From an uncultured Prevotella sp. (GTDB lineage Bacteria; Bacteroidota; Bacteroidia; Bacteroidales; Bacteroidaceae), in the NCBI GenBank assembly GCA_900316295.1, contig ONCJ01000013.1, positions 1-48,093 on the forward strand: a stretch of 48,093 nucleotides of DNA, written 5' to 3'. The notes beneath the pieces are model-generated. The model saw only the letters and a program-made list of their open reading frames with translations. It did no database searches and had not been told where the DNA came from. Position 1 is the stretch's first letter. The number at the start of each line of letters is the position of its first letter. Positions 18,498 to 27,125 of the stretch are shown piece after piece. A program made the position numbers and the translations under genes.

Positions 18498-19886
18498 CTA
18501 CACATTATTATATATAGAAACCTTGAGGGCAGTCTTGTCATGGTTGAGCTCTCCGAGTCTCACCCTCATCAGCTGGTTGTCATATTCAGGACGTGCCTCC
18601 TGCGGCGGCAGTTCCACACGGATATAATTGTCAGTAAAGCCATGCATGGCCCTGCCTCGTGGTGCTTTCTCGAACAACACCTCCATCTCTTTGCCTACAA
18701 ACCGCTGATAGAAAGCCAGCGTCTTATTGTCGGACAACTCAAGCAGGCGCTTCGATCGCAGTTTCTTGTCACGCTCGTCGACCACGTATGGTATGCGGAG
18801 TGCCGCCGTACCCGGGCGTTCCGAATACGGAAAGACATGAAGCTGGGTGACGTCCAGACCGTCGAGGAAGCGGTATGTCTCTTCGAACAGTTCGGGAGTC
18901 TCACCTCTGGTACCTACCATCACGTCTACACCGATGAAGGCATCCGGCATGTATCGTTTTATCAGTTCTATCTTATGGGCAAACAATGCCGTATCATATC
19001 GGCGATGCATAAGCCGCAACACCTCGTCCGAACCACTCTGCAGCGGTATATGGAAATGTGGCATGAAGGATTCTGACGACGCACAGTATTCTATCAGCTC
19101 GTCATCGAGCAGGTCGGGCTCCAGCGAACTGATACGGTAGCGGCGTACACCTTCCACCTTATCCAGTGCCTTCACCAGGTCGATGAAGCGCTCACCAGTA
19201 GACTTCCCGAAGTCACCTATGTTCACACCCGTAAGCACTATCTCCTTACCTCCCTCGCTGACAGCCTGTTCAGCCTGCTCCACCAGGGAGGCTATAGTAG
19301 GATTACGGGAGAATCCCCGAGCGTATGGTATGGTGCAATATGTGCAGAAATAGCTGCACCCATCCTGCACCTTTAGGAAATAGCGGGTGCGATTGCCTCG
19401 CGAGCATGATGGCTGGAACGACTTTATGTCCTTCGTCTTCTCCACATAGATGCGAGAGGGCACATGAGCATCAGCGCCAACGGGAACGGAAGCGGGCACT
19501 CCGGAGTTGCCATCTGACTCCACAAAAGCCTCACTGAGATACTGTATCAGCCGTGCCTTCTCATTGCTGCCCAGCACAAGGTCGACACCTTCGATGCCTC
19601 CCACCTCTTCCGGTTCGAGCTGGGCATAGCATCCTGTGACCACGACAAAGGCTCCCGGATGGTTGCGTACCATACGATGGATAGCCTGACGACACTTGTG
19701 GTCAGCCACCTCTGTGACCGAACACGTGTTGATCAGACAAATATCGGCATGCTCACCCTTCTCTGCCGTGACCACTCCCATGTCCTGGAGCATACGTCCG
19801 AAGGTAGAAGTCTCCGAGAAGTTCAACTTGCAACCGAGCGTATAGTATGCCGCTTTCTTTCCTTGAAAAGCCGATGTGTCAATCAT
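18498..19886 (-). CDS. mtaB: tRNA threonylcarbamoyladenosine methylthiotransferase
   Basis: MtaB is a radical SAM enzyme that adds a methylthio group to t6A37 of ANN-reading tRNAs. The 462-residue protein has the N-terminal UPF0004 domain (YTLGCKLNFSETSTFG, with the first cluster cysteines; others in INTCSV and VTGCYAQ), the radical SAM motif CSYFCTYC (CxxxCxxC), and a TRAM-like C-terminal end (EVLFEKAPRGRAMHGFTDNY). The YTLGCKLN form separates MtaB from MiaB and RimO. The insert around residues 145-165 is rather variable and low in conserved residues. Confidence 0.93.
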   Translation of the reverse strand: MIDTSAFQGKKAAYYTLGCKLNFSETSTFGRMLQDMGVVTAEKGEHADICLINTCSVTEVADHKCRQAIHRMVRNHPGAFVVVTGCYAQLEPEEVGGIEGVDLVLGSNEKARLIQYLSEAFVESDGNSGVPASVPVGADAHVPSRIYVEKTKDIKSFQPSCSRGNRTRYFLKVQDGCSYFCTYCTIPYARGFSRNPTIASLVEQAEQAVSEGGKEIVLTGVNIGDFGKSTGERFIDLVKALDKVEGVRRYRISSLEPDLLDDELIEYCASSESFMPHFHIPLQSGSDEVLRLMHRRYDTALFAHKIELIKRYMPDAFIGVDVMVGTRGETPELFEETYRFLDGLDVTQLHVFPYSERPGTAALRIPYVVDERDKKLRSKRLLELSDNKTLAFYQRFVGKEMEVLFEKAPRGRAMHGFTDNYIRVELPPQEARPEYDNQLMRVRLGELNHDKTALKVSIYNNV

Positions 19887-19906
19887 ATCATTTTCTTAAT
19901 GCTGTG

Positions 19907-19914
19907 CAAAGGTA
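19907..19914 (-). promoter_or_regulatory. -7 box of the mtaB promoter
   Basis: TACCTTTG on the minus strand (complement of 19907-19914), 20 bp before the mtaB ATG. No convincing -33 TTG is present. Confidence 0.5.
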
Positions 19915-19969
19915 ATACTTATTAATTTAGAACGGAAATAAAAAGCACCTAAAATCATTGTTTTTCACT

Positions 19970-19985
19970 TTGTGTGGGAACACAA
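19970..19985. promoter_or_regulatory. TTGTG-N6-CACAA palindrome, second copy
   Basis: TTGTGTGGGAACACAA differs from the site at 4223-4238 only at two core positions. It lies about 100 bp upstream of the -33 element of the lipoprotein promoter, in the divergent gap with mtaB. Confidence 0.4.
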
Positions 19986-20082
19986 AAAGTTTTTAACTTT
20001 TATTAGTATTTCGTAATCACCACAGTATTAACGAGTTACAAAAAGGTTACAAAAAGGCTTGAAAAAAAAACCAAAAAAGTCT

Positions 20083-20111
20083 TTGTAGTATAAAAATAAT
20101 ACTTACCTTTG
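20083..20111 (+). promoter_or_regulatory. Promoter of the small lipoprotein gene
   Basis: TTG at 20083-20085 (within CTTTG), an 18-bp AT-rich spacer and TACCTTTG at 20104-20111. The flanks of the -7 box (CTTACCTTTGCATCG) are the same as at 4291-4305. Confidence 0.65.
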
Positions 20112-20163
20112 CATCGTTTTAATGAACAATTGATTGTTTTACAGATTTAAAAAAGCAAAGAAA

Positions 20164-20337
20164 ATGAAGAAATTAGTTTTGATGTTCGTAGCTATCGCAG
20201 CTATCTCTTTCGCATCTTGTGGTAACGCAGCAAAGACTGAGGCTGCTGTTGATTCACTCGCAGCTGACACAGCTGACACAACAGAGGTTGCTGTTGATTC
20301 AGTTGACAGCGTTGCAACTGACTCTGTAGCTCAGTAA
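20164..20337 (+). CDS. Small acidic lipoprotein, 57 aa
   Basis: The product has a lipoprotein signal peptide (MKKLVLMFVAIAAISFASC) with Cys19 as the likely lipidated residue after ISFAS. The mature 39 residues consist almost only of Ala, Val, Asp, Thr and Ser, with a repeated (A)VDS pattern and no aromatic residue. I know no function for it; similar tiny acidic lipoproteins are common in Prevotella-like genomes. A strong promoter and a strong terminator bracket it, so it is a monocistronic gene that may be highly expressed. The frame opens at 20134, but the signal peptide fixes the start at 20164. Confidence 0.75.
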   Translation: MKKLVLMFVAIAAISFASCGNAAKTEAAVDSLAADTADTTEVAVDSVDSVATDSVAQ

Positions 20338-20359
20338 TCAGTAACGAACTGAAAAGGTT

Positions 20360-20390
20360 AGACCGCAGACAATGTCTGCGGTCTTTTTTT
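20360..20390 (+). terminator. Terminator of the small lipoprotein gene
   Basis: AGACCGCAGAC (20360-20370) pairs perfectly with GTCTGCGGTCT (20374-20384) around the loop AAT, followed by seven T residues. Confidence 0.9.
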
Positions 20391-20417
20391 GTATCCATTA
20401 CGGTATTCATTTGTCAT

Positions 20418-20447
20418 TCATGGGGAGAATCAATATTCTCCCCATGA
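20418..20447. repeat. Perfect 13-bp inverted repeat over the carB stop codon
   Basis: TCATGGGGAGAAT (20418-20430) and ATTCTCCCCATGA (20435-20447) form a perfect stem with loop CAAT. The carB stop codon (20430-20432) sits in the loop region. No T-run follows on the minus strand, so it is not a textbook terminator. It may be an mRNA 3' end stabiliser or part of termination together with the next hairpin. Confidence 0.6.
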
Positions 20448-23400
20448 TTTTATGTCGATATCATCGAGCTTCACATTACAGAACGCATTGATAAAGGCAC
20501 TTGCCAGTCGGCTGTTGGTAATCAGCGGAATATTCAGGTCGATGGCGGCACGACGTATCTTGTAGCCATTCGACAACTCATGCTGAGTCAGGTTCTTAGG
20601 AATATTCACCACCATGTCTATCTCCTTGCTGTGCAGGAGGTCGAGCGCCTGCGGCTGCTGGTCGCTCTCTGACGGCCAGTGTACCAGCGTATTCTCCACA
20701 CCATTGTCCGTAAGATACTTCGATGTGCCTCCCGTGGCATAGAGGTGGTAGCCGTGTTCCTTGAGTGTTCGGGCTGCGTCGAGCATCTCCGCCTTCTGTT
20801 TTGCCCCACCAGTAGACAGCAGGATGTTCTTCTTCGGTATGCGATGGCCCACCGACAGCATCGACTTCAGCAATGCCGTGCTCGTGTCATCACCCAGACA
20901 TCCCACCTCTCCCGTCGATGCCATATCCACTCCGAGTACGGGGTCAGCCTTTTGCAGACGGTTGAAGGAGAACTGGCTCGCCTTTATACCTACATAGTCG
21001 AGGTCGAAGAGGTTCTTCTCTGGTTTCTCAACCGGTACATCCAGCATCACCTTTGTAGCAAGATCGATAAGGTTGAGCTTCAATACCTTGCTGACAAACG
21101 GGAACGAACGTGAGGCGCGCAGGTTGCACTCGATGACGAGTATGTCGTTGTCGCGTGCCATAAACTGTATGTTGAATGGTCCGTTGATATGCAACGCCTT
21201 AGCTATCTGGCGGCTCACACGCTTGATGCGGCGCACCGTCTCTACATAGATCTTCTGCGGAGGAAACTGAATGGTGGCATCACCTGAGTGGACTCCCGCA
21301 AACTCGATATGCTCGGAGATGGCATAAGCCAGTATTTCTCCATTGCGAGCCACAGCATCCATCTCGATCTCCTTGGCATGTTCGATGAATTTTGAGACCA
21401 CTACGGGATGGTCTTCGCTGACGTTGGCAGCCAACTGGAGGAATCGGGTGAGCTCATCCTTGTTGGAACAAACGTTCATTGCCGCACCCGAGAGCACATA
21501 CGACGGGCGCACAAGGACGGGGAAGCCCACCCTGTCCACAAACTTGTCGATGTCGTCCATCGTCGTCAGGGCGCTCCATTCAGGCTGATTGATACCGTTC
21601 TCGGTCAGCATCTGCGAGAATTTGGCACGGTCCTCTGCTCCGTCGATATCCTTAGCCTGCGTTCCGAGGATGCGTACCTTCTGTTCGTCGAGGAACATCG
21701 CGAGGTTGTTAGGTATCTGTCCACCCGTCGACACTATCACCCCGTGTGGCTGTTCCATTTCGATGATGTCCATAACTCGCTCAAAGGTGAGCTCGTCGAA
21801 GTACAGTCGGTCGCACATGTCGTAGTCTGTAGACACCGTTTCGGGGTTGTAGTTGATCATCACCGAGCGGTAGCCCTGCTTGCGGATGGTGTTGAGCGCC
21901 TGCACTCCACACCAGTCGAACTCCACGCTGGAGCCAATACGATAGGCTCCCGAGCCAAGGACGATGACTGAAGGAGCCTCGTCAGCTCCCGAAAGGGCTA
22001 CGTCGCTATTCCTTACCGTAGTGTCTCCCTCGGCAGACGACATGGGGCTTTGTCCCTGATAGGTCAGGTACAGGTAGTTGGTCTGTGCGGGATATTCGGC
22101 TGCCAGCGTGTCTATCTGTTTCACCACCGGCAGTATGCCCCATTGCTTGCGCAGGGTTCTCACCATGAGCAGAGCCTCATGCATTGTGGCGCACTTCTGT
22201 TCCAGTCCGATGGCACGAGCTATTTGGAAGTCGGTAAAGCCATAGACCTTAGCTTCTCTTAGAATTGAAGGATTGAGAGATTGAAGAATTGAAGAGGCAT
22301 CTTCATTTCCATTCCCTGCGTGTCCCCTTGCCAAGCCTTTCATTTCCTCGTCTATATCGATGATATGTTTTAGCTTCTGCAGGAACCAACGGTCTATCTT
22401 TGTCAACTCATGTATGCGGTCTATGTCGTAATGTTGCAGGTGCATAGCCTTGGATATCACGAAGATGCGCTTGTCGGTAGGTTCCTTAAGCGCAGCATCC
22501 ACGTCAGGGATGTTCAGCTCTTTGTTCTCAACAAATCCGTGCATGCCCTGCCCTATCATCCTGAGACCCTTCTGAATGGCTTCCTCGAAGGTACGACCGA
22601 TAGCCATCACCTCGCCCACCGACTTCATCGACGAGCCCAGCTCCTTGTCCACTCCGTGGAATTTGCTGAGGTCCCAGCGTGGTATCTTGCACACCACATA
22701 GTCGAGTGCCGGCTCGAAGAACGCCGAGGTGGTCTTCGTCACCGAGTTCTTCAGCTCGAACAGACCATAGCCCATGCCCAGCTTGGCAGCCACGAATGCC
22801 AGCGGATAGCCCGTTGCCTTGGATGCGAGAGCCGACGAACGTGAGAGTCGGGCGTTGACTTCGATGACACGATAGTCCTCGCTTTTCGGGTCAAAGGCAT
22901 ACTGTACGTTACATTCGCCCACTATTCCGATGTGGCGTATTATCTTTATTGCCAGCGCTCTCAGCTTGTGATACTCCGAGTTGGTGAGTGTCTGTGAGGG
23001 TGCTATGACTATACTCTCGCCCGTATGTATGCCAAGTGGGTCGAAGTTCTCCATGTTGCAGACGGTGATGCAGTTGTCATAACGGTCGCGCACCACCTCA
23101 TATTCTATCTCTTTCCAGCCCTTCAGCGACTTCTCCACCAACACCTGTGGCGAGAAGGCGAATGCTTTCTCTGCCAGTCGGTCGAGCTCCTCCTCGTTGT
23201 CGCAGAAGCCGCTGCCCAGTCCGCCCAGTGCGTATGCGGCACGCAGTATGACGGGATAGCCCAGGTCGAGTGCCGCCTTGCGTGCCTGTTCGATGGTCTC
23301 GCACGCCTCGCTCTTGATGGTCTTCACGTCTATCTCGTTTAGCTTCTCCACGAAGAGCTCACGGTCTTCGGTGTCCATGATAGCCTGGACAGGCGTTCCC

Positions 23401-23744
23401 AACACCTCGACACCATACTTCTCGAGCACTCCCGACTGATAGAGCTCCACTCCACAGTTGAGCGCAGTCTGTCCGCCGAACGCCAGGAGTATTCCGTCGG
23501 GGCGCTCCTTCTGGATCACTCGCTCCACGAAATACGGCTGCACGGGCAGGAAGTATATCTGGTCTGCCACGCCTTCGCTTGTCTGCACTGTCGCAATGTT
23601 GGGGTTGATGAGCACCGTCTTCACGCCCTCTTCCCTCAGAGCCTTCAGTGCCTGACTGCCGGAATAATCGAATTCGCCCGCCTCTCCTATCTTCAATGCT
23701 CCGCTACCGAGGAGCAACACTTTCTTGATATGGTTGTATTTCAT
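20430..23744 (-). CDS. carB: Carbamoyl-phosphate synthase large subunit
   Basis: CarB makes carbamoyl phosphate from bicarbonate, ATP and ammonia supplied by CarA, for pyrimidine and arginine synthesis. The 1104-residue protein has two ATP-grasp halves (VLLLGSGALKIGEAGEFDYSGSQALK at the start, VIVLGSGAYRIGSSVEFDW in the second half) and a C-terminal MGS-like allosteric domain (LLSTGGAKQKAEML, LYATGGTSKYL). It is about 30 residues longer than usual. Extra residues near 470-500 are encoded partly by an octamer repeat (22262-22294) in the linker between the halves. carA is upstream, but 250 bp with a tandem repeat separates them. Confidence 0.96.
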   Translation of the reverse strand: MKYNHIKKVLLLGSGALKIGEAGEFDYSGSQALKALREEGVKTVLINPNIATVQTSEGVADQIYFLPVQPYFVERVIQKERPDGILLAFGGQTALNCGVELYQSGVLEKYGVEVLGTPVQAIMDTEDRELFVEKLNEIDVKTIKSEACETIEQARKAALDLGYPVILRAAYALGGLGSGFCDNEEELDRLAEKAFAFSPQVLVEKSLKGWKEIEYEVVRDRYDNCITVCNMENFDPLGIHTGESIVIAPSQTLTNSEYHKLRALAIKIIRHIGIVGECNVQYAFDPKSEDYRVIEVNARLSRSSALASKATGYPLAFVAAKLGMGYGLFELKNSVTKTTSAFFEPALDYVVCKIPRWDLSKFHGVDKELGSSMKSVGEVMAIGRTFEEAIQKGLRMIGQGMHGFVENKELNIPDVDAALKEPTDKRIFVISKAMHLQHYDIDRIHELTKIDRWFLQKLKHIIDIDEEMKGLARGHAGNGNEDASSILQSLNPSILREAKVYGFTDFQIARAIGLEQKCATMHEALLMVRTLRKQWGILPVVKQIDTLAAEYPAQTNYLYLTYQGQSPMSSAEGDTTVRNSDVALSGADEAPSVIVLGSGAYRIGSSVEFDWCGVQALNTIRKQGYRSVMINYNPETVSTDYDMCDRLYFDELTFERVMDIIEMEQPHGVIVSTGGQIPNNLAMFLDEQKVRILGTQAKDIDGAEDRAKFSQMLTENGINQPEWSALTTMDDIDKFVDRVGFPVLVRPSYVLSGAAMNVCSNKDELTRFLQLAANVSEDHPVVVSKFIEHAKEIEMDAVARNGEILAYAISEHIEFAGVHSGDATIQFPPQKIYVETVRRIKRVSRQIAKALHINGPFNIQFMARDNDILVIECNLRASRSFPFVSKVLKLNLIDLATKVMLDVPVEKPEKNLFDLDYVGIKASQFSFNRLQKADPVLGVDMASTGEVGCLGDDTSTALLKSMLSVGHRIPKKNILLSTGGAKQKAEMLDAARTLKEHGYHLYATGGTSKYLTDNGVENTLVHWPSESDQQPQALDLLHSKEIDMVVNIPKNLTQHELSNGYKIRRAAIDLNIPLITNSRLASAFINAFCNVKLDDIDIKSWGEY
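22262..22294. repeat. Octamer tandem repeat inside carB
   Basis: Four copies of an 8-bp unit with consensus GAATTGAA (GAATTGAA, GGATTGAG, AGATTGAA, GAATTGAA) plus one base. In carB it encodes about SSILQSLNPSIL, near residues 483-494, outside both ATP-grasp active sites. Low-complexity runs of this type are more usual between genes. Confidence 0.7.
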
Positions 23745-23812
23745 CGCTTTTTACGTTTGTTTTATTATCTGTTCTCTATCTCTTTACGACTCAATTCCTA
23801 TCGTTTCAAAAA

Positions 23813-23944
23813 GTAATATATTATATATTGGTCAGTAATATATTATATATTGGTCAGTAATATATTATATATTGGTCAGTAATATATTATATATTGGTCA
23901 GTAATATATGGTATATTACTTAGTAATATAGGGTATATTACTTT
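23813..23944. repeat. Six-unit 22-bp tandem repeat between carA and carB
   Basis: Four identical 22-bp units run from 23813 to 23900, each containing GTAATATATTATATATTGG and ending GTCA. Two diverged units follow at 23901-23922 and 23923-23944. Each unit holds an inverted repeat: AATATA-TTA-TATATT in the perfect ones, and the longer GTAATATA-nGG-TATATTAC in the two diverged ones. The array could fold as six hairpins in the carA-carB spacer RNA. It is flanked by 68 bp before carB and 51 bp after carA. Confidence 0.9.
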
Positions 23945-23995
23945 GTGAAACCTATCATTTTGAGCCATGACTTTATCTGTTTTATGTTATGAATA

Positions 23996-25129
23996 CTATC
24001 CGTTGGCAAGAGCATCTACGAATCGGTCGAACATAAACTCGGTGTCTACGGGACCCGAGCAAGCCTCGGGATGGAACTGGGAGGAGAACCACGGGTTGAG
24101 CTGGTGGCGTATGCCCTCGTTCGATCCGTCGTTCATGTTGACGAAGAGCTCCCTCCAGTCGTTGCCAAGACGCGAGGCGTCGACGGCATAGCCGTGGTTC
24201 TGACTGGTCACATAGCATCGGTTGGTGCCCACCTCTCGTACGGGTTGGTTGTGCGAGCGATGACCATACTTCAGTTTGTAGATAGTAGCTCCGGCGGCTT
24301 TAGCCAGCAGCTGGTTGCCCATGCAGATGCCGCAGATGGGCTTACGGCTCATTGACATCTGGCGGCGCAGCACGTTGACAGCCTCCTCGCAGCGGTCTGG
24401 ATCGCCAGGACCATTGGCAAGGAAGAGTCCGTCGAACTCCATCTGGGTGTAGTCGTAGTTCCAAGGCACCCTGATCACCTCTATGCCACGCCCCACGAGA
24501 CAACGTATGATGTTGGCTTTCACGCCGCAGTCTACGAGCACCACTTTCCTTCCGGCTCCCTCGTTATAGCGGATGATGTCCTTGCACGACACACGTTCCA
24601 CCCAGTTGATGCTGCCATAGTCCTCGATGGGAGCGGCATCTGTCTTGCCTGTTGCAATAGAGTCGCAACAAGCGGAACCTGTATTGCCCGCGTCGGGAGC
24701 GTCGTCAAAGACTATCTTGCCCATCATCACACCGTGCTCGCGCAGTACCTTGGTGAGCTCTCGGGTGTCGATGCCGGTTATTCCTGGCACCTTCTCACGC
24801 TTGAGCCACTCAGCCAGACTCTCCTTAGCGTTCCAGTGGGAGTAGTATTGGCTATAATCGCTCACCACGAGTGCTGTGGCATAGATGCGGTCGCTCTCCA
24901 TAAAGTCGGGCAGTCCGTCGTGGAAGGTGAATGGCGGAACGCCGTAATTGCCCACGAGGGGATAGGTGAGAACCATAATCTGACCCGCATACGAGGGATC
25001 GGTGAGCGACTCCGGATAGCCCATCATCGCCGTGTTGAACACCACCTCGCCCACTACCGGTGACTCATAGCCAAAGGACTTGCCGTGGAAGGTGGTTCCG
25101 TCGCTTAATACTAATGTTACGTTACTCAT
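23996..25129 (-). CDS. carA: Carbamoyl-phosphate synthase small subunit
   Basis: CarA is the glutaminase that feeds ammonia to CarB. The 377-residue product has the N-terminal CPSase domain (LVLSDGTTFHGKSFGYES, GYPESLTDPSYAGQIMVLTYPLVGNYG) and a class I glutamine amidotransferase domain with the nucleophile Cys in GICMGNQLLAKAAG and the His-Glu of FHPEACSGP. ATG 25129 begins MSNVTLVLSDG, in line with the family. An extension to 25171 runs toward the glmS terminator and is not supported. No TAnnTTTG promoter is visible between glmS and carA. Confidence 0.95.
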   Translation of the reverse strand: MSNVTLVLSDGTTFHGKSFGYESPVVGEVVFNTAMMGYPESLTDPSYAGQIMVLTYPLVGNYGVPPFTFHDGLPDFMESDRIYATALVVSDYSQYYSHWNAKESLAEWLKREKVPGITGIDTRELTKVLREHGVMMGKIVFDDAPDAGNTGSACCDSIATGKTDAAPIEDYGSINWVERVSCKDIIRYNEGAGRKVVLVDCGVKANIIRCLVGRGIEVIRVPWNYDYTQMEFDGLFLANGPGDPDRCEEAVNVLRRQMSMSRKPICGICMGNQLLAKAAGATIYKLKYGHRSHNQPVREVGTNRCYVTSQNHGYAVDASRLGNDWRELFVNMNDGSNEGIRHQLNPWFSSQFHPEACSGPVDTEFMFDRFVDALANG

Positions 25130-25181
25130 TTCTTTATATCGTTTCTTTTTCATAATGTCATTCATCCACATGGATATTCAT

Positions 25182-25212
25182 AAAAAAGGCGGGTCGTCAA
25201 AGACAACTCGCC
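25182..25212 (-). terminator. Terminator after glmS
   Basis: On the minus strand GGCGAGTTGTC (complement of 25202-25212) pairs with GACGACCCGCC (complement of 25188-25198) with one A-C mismatch and one wobble, around a TTT loop, followed by six T (complement of 25182-25187). It separates glmS from carA. Confidence 0.75.
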
Positions 25213-25219
25213 ATATAGG

Positions 25220-27064
25220 TTATTCAACTGTAACAGACTTTGCCAAGTTTCTTGGCTGGTCAACATCCTTACCTTTGCAGACTGCGATATGATAAGCCAA
25301 CAGCTGCAGGGGGATAGTGGCAACGAGCGGTTCGAGGCTCTCCATCACGTCGGGAAGCTCTATCACCTCGTCGGCAATCCTTGCAATGGTGTCGTCACCC
25401 TTGGTGACAAGGGCTATCACCCTACCCTTGCGTGCCCTGATCTCCTGTATGTTGGAGAGCACCTTCTCGTAGAGTGCCGTCCTTGTGGCTACCACCACTA
25501 CGGGCATGTCGGAGTCGATGAGGGCTATCGGACCGTGTTTCATCTCGGCTGCGGGATAGCCTTCGGCATGTATGTAGGATATCTCCTTGAGCTTCAGAGC
25601 TCCCTCGAGTGCCACGGGATAGCTGAATCCACGTCCGAGGTATAGGAAGTTGCGGGCATAGGTGAAGGTCCTTGCGAGGTCAGCCACCTGCTCGTTGGTC
25701 TTCAGCACCTCACGTATCATCTCTGGTATACGGCTCAGCTGTTGTACCGTCTCGAGGTACACATCCCTGTCTATCGTTCCCTTGGCATCGGCAAGTGCGA
25801 GGGCAAACATCGTGAGCACCGTCACCTGACCGGTGAATGCCTTTGTGGAGGCAACACCAATCTCAGGACCTACGTGTATATATGTACCCGTATCGGTGGC
25901 ACGGGCAATGCTCGAACCGATGGCATTACATATTCCATAGATAAAGGCGCCCTTGCTCTTGGCGAGCTGTATGGCTGCCAGCGTGTCGGCGGTCTCACCA
26001 CTCTGCGAGATGGCTATCACCACATCGTCCTCGGTCACCACCGGGTTTCGGTATCTGAACTCCGAGGCATACTCCACCTCCACGGGTATACGGCAGAACG
26101 TCTCTATGGTCTGCTTGCCTATAAGTCCTGCGTGCCAGCTGGTGCCACACGCCACGATGATGATGCGCTTGGCGTTGAGCAGCTGACGACGGTAGTCGAT
26201 GAGTGCCGAGAGAGTGACGTGGTCGGCTTCTACGTTCACCCTGCCTCGCATGCAATTGGTGAGGCATTCGGGCTGCTCGAATATCTCCTTGAGCATGAAG
26301 TGCGGATAGCCACCCTTCTCTATCTGACCCAGATTGATGTCTACGGTCTTTATCTCGAGTTGCTGTTCCTCATTGAGTATGCTCACCACCTTCAGTTCCT
26401 CGCCCAGTCGCAACACGGCTATGTTGCCGTCGTCAAGATATACCACCTTGTCGGTATACTCGATGATGGGACTTGCGTCGGAGCCAAGGAAGAACTCGCC
26501 GTCGCCTATTCCCACCACCAGCGGACTCTGCTTGCGCGCCGCTATGATCTGGTTGGGAGTCGACTTGTCCAGTATGGCGATGGCATAGGCACCTATCACC
26601 TGATGGAGTGCTACCTGGACGGCAGTCAGCAGGTCGAGGTTCTTCTTGTTTTGGATATATTCCACCAGCTGTACGAGCACCTCCGTATCGGTGTCCGAAC
26701 GGAATGTCACGCCTTTGTCGATAAGATTCTTCTTTATGTCGGCATAATTCTCTATTATGCCGTTATGGATGATGGCAAGATTCTTGGATTCGGAATAGTG
26801 AGGATGGGCGTTCACCGACGACGGTTCGCCATGCGTTGCCCAGCGTGTGTGGGCAATACCTACGCAGCCCGAGATGTTCTTGTCAGCGCAGAATGCCTCC
26901 AGATCGGACACCTTGCCTTTGGCTTTGTAGACATTCAAGTCGCCGCTGGCGTTCTCCAGTGCAACACCGGCACTGTCATAGCCACGGTACTCCAGACGTT
27001 TCAGTCCTTTGATAAGTATGGGATAAGCCTCCTTCTTACCCAAATATCCCACTATTCCACACAT
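25220..27064 (-). CDS. glmS: Glutamine-fructose-6-phosphate aminotransferase (isomerizing)
   Basis: GlmS makes glucosamine-6-phosphate from fructose-6-phosphate and glutamine, the entry to UDP-GlcNAc for peptidoglycan, lipid A and polysaccharide. The 614-residue product starts MCGIVGYLGKK (Cys2 is the glutaminase nucleophile) and has RWATHGEPSSVNAHPH, two SIS domains (CGTSWHAGLIGKQTIE, ISQSGETADTLAA; LGRGFSYPVALEGALKLKE) and the conserved end DVDQPRNLAKSVTVE. It lies 61 bp downstream of the polysaccharide export lipoprotein gene on the same strand. I see no glmS ribozyme, which is expected only in Gram-positive bacteria. Confidence 0.97.
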   Translation of the reverse strand: MCGIVGYLGKKEAYPILIKGLKRLEYRGYDSAGVALENASGDLNVYKAKGKVSDLEAFCADKNISGCVGIAHTRWATHGEPSSVNAHPHYSESKNLAIIHNGIIENYADIKKNLIDKGVTFRSDTDTEVLVQLVEYIQNKKNLDLLTAVQVALHQVIGAYAIAILDKSTPNQIIAARKQSPLVVGIGDGEFFLGSDASPIIEYTDKVVYLDDGNIAVLRLGEELKVVSILNEEQQLEIKTVDINLGQIEKGGYPHFMLKEIFEQPECLTNCMRGRVNVEADHVTLSALIDYRRQLLNAKRIIIVACGTSWHAGLIGKQTIETFCRIPVEVEYASEFRYRNPVVTEDDVVIAISQSGETADTLAAIQLAKSKGAFIYGICNAIGSSIARATDTGTYIHVGPEIGVASTKAFTGQVTVLTMFALALADAKGTIDRDVYLETVQQLSRIPEMIREVLKTNEQVADLARTFTYARNFLYLGRGFSYPVALEGALKLKEISYIHAEGYPAAEMKHGPIALIDSDMPVVVVATRTALYEKVLSNIQEIRARKGRVIALVTKGDDTIARIADEVIELPDVMESLEPLVATIPLQLLAYHIAVCKGKDVDQPRNLAKSVTVE

Positions 27065-27125
27065 AATCTTTTACCTTAAATTATACAAACATCATTCCTC
27101 CTCCTCATTCCCCCTGCCGCATCTT

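Noticed and set aside
23813-23944. Possible CRISPR array or origin iterons
   Set aside because: The 22-bp units are directly adjacent with no spacers, no cas genes are present, and there is no replication initiator gene or DnaA-box cluster nearby.
25742-27079. Long plus-strand reading frame of 445 codons
   Set aside because: It is fully antisense to glmS, has no recognisable domain, and its composition is that of a reversed coding frame (rich in His, Tyr, Val and Cys).
27065-27125. Possible glmS ribozyme
   Set aside because: The spacer is only 61 bp, lacks the conserved ribozyme core, and the class is expected mainly in Gram-positive bacteria.
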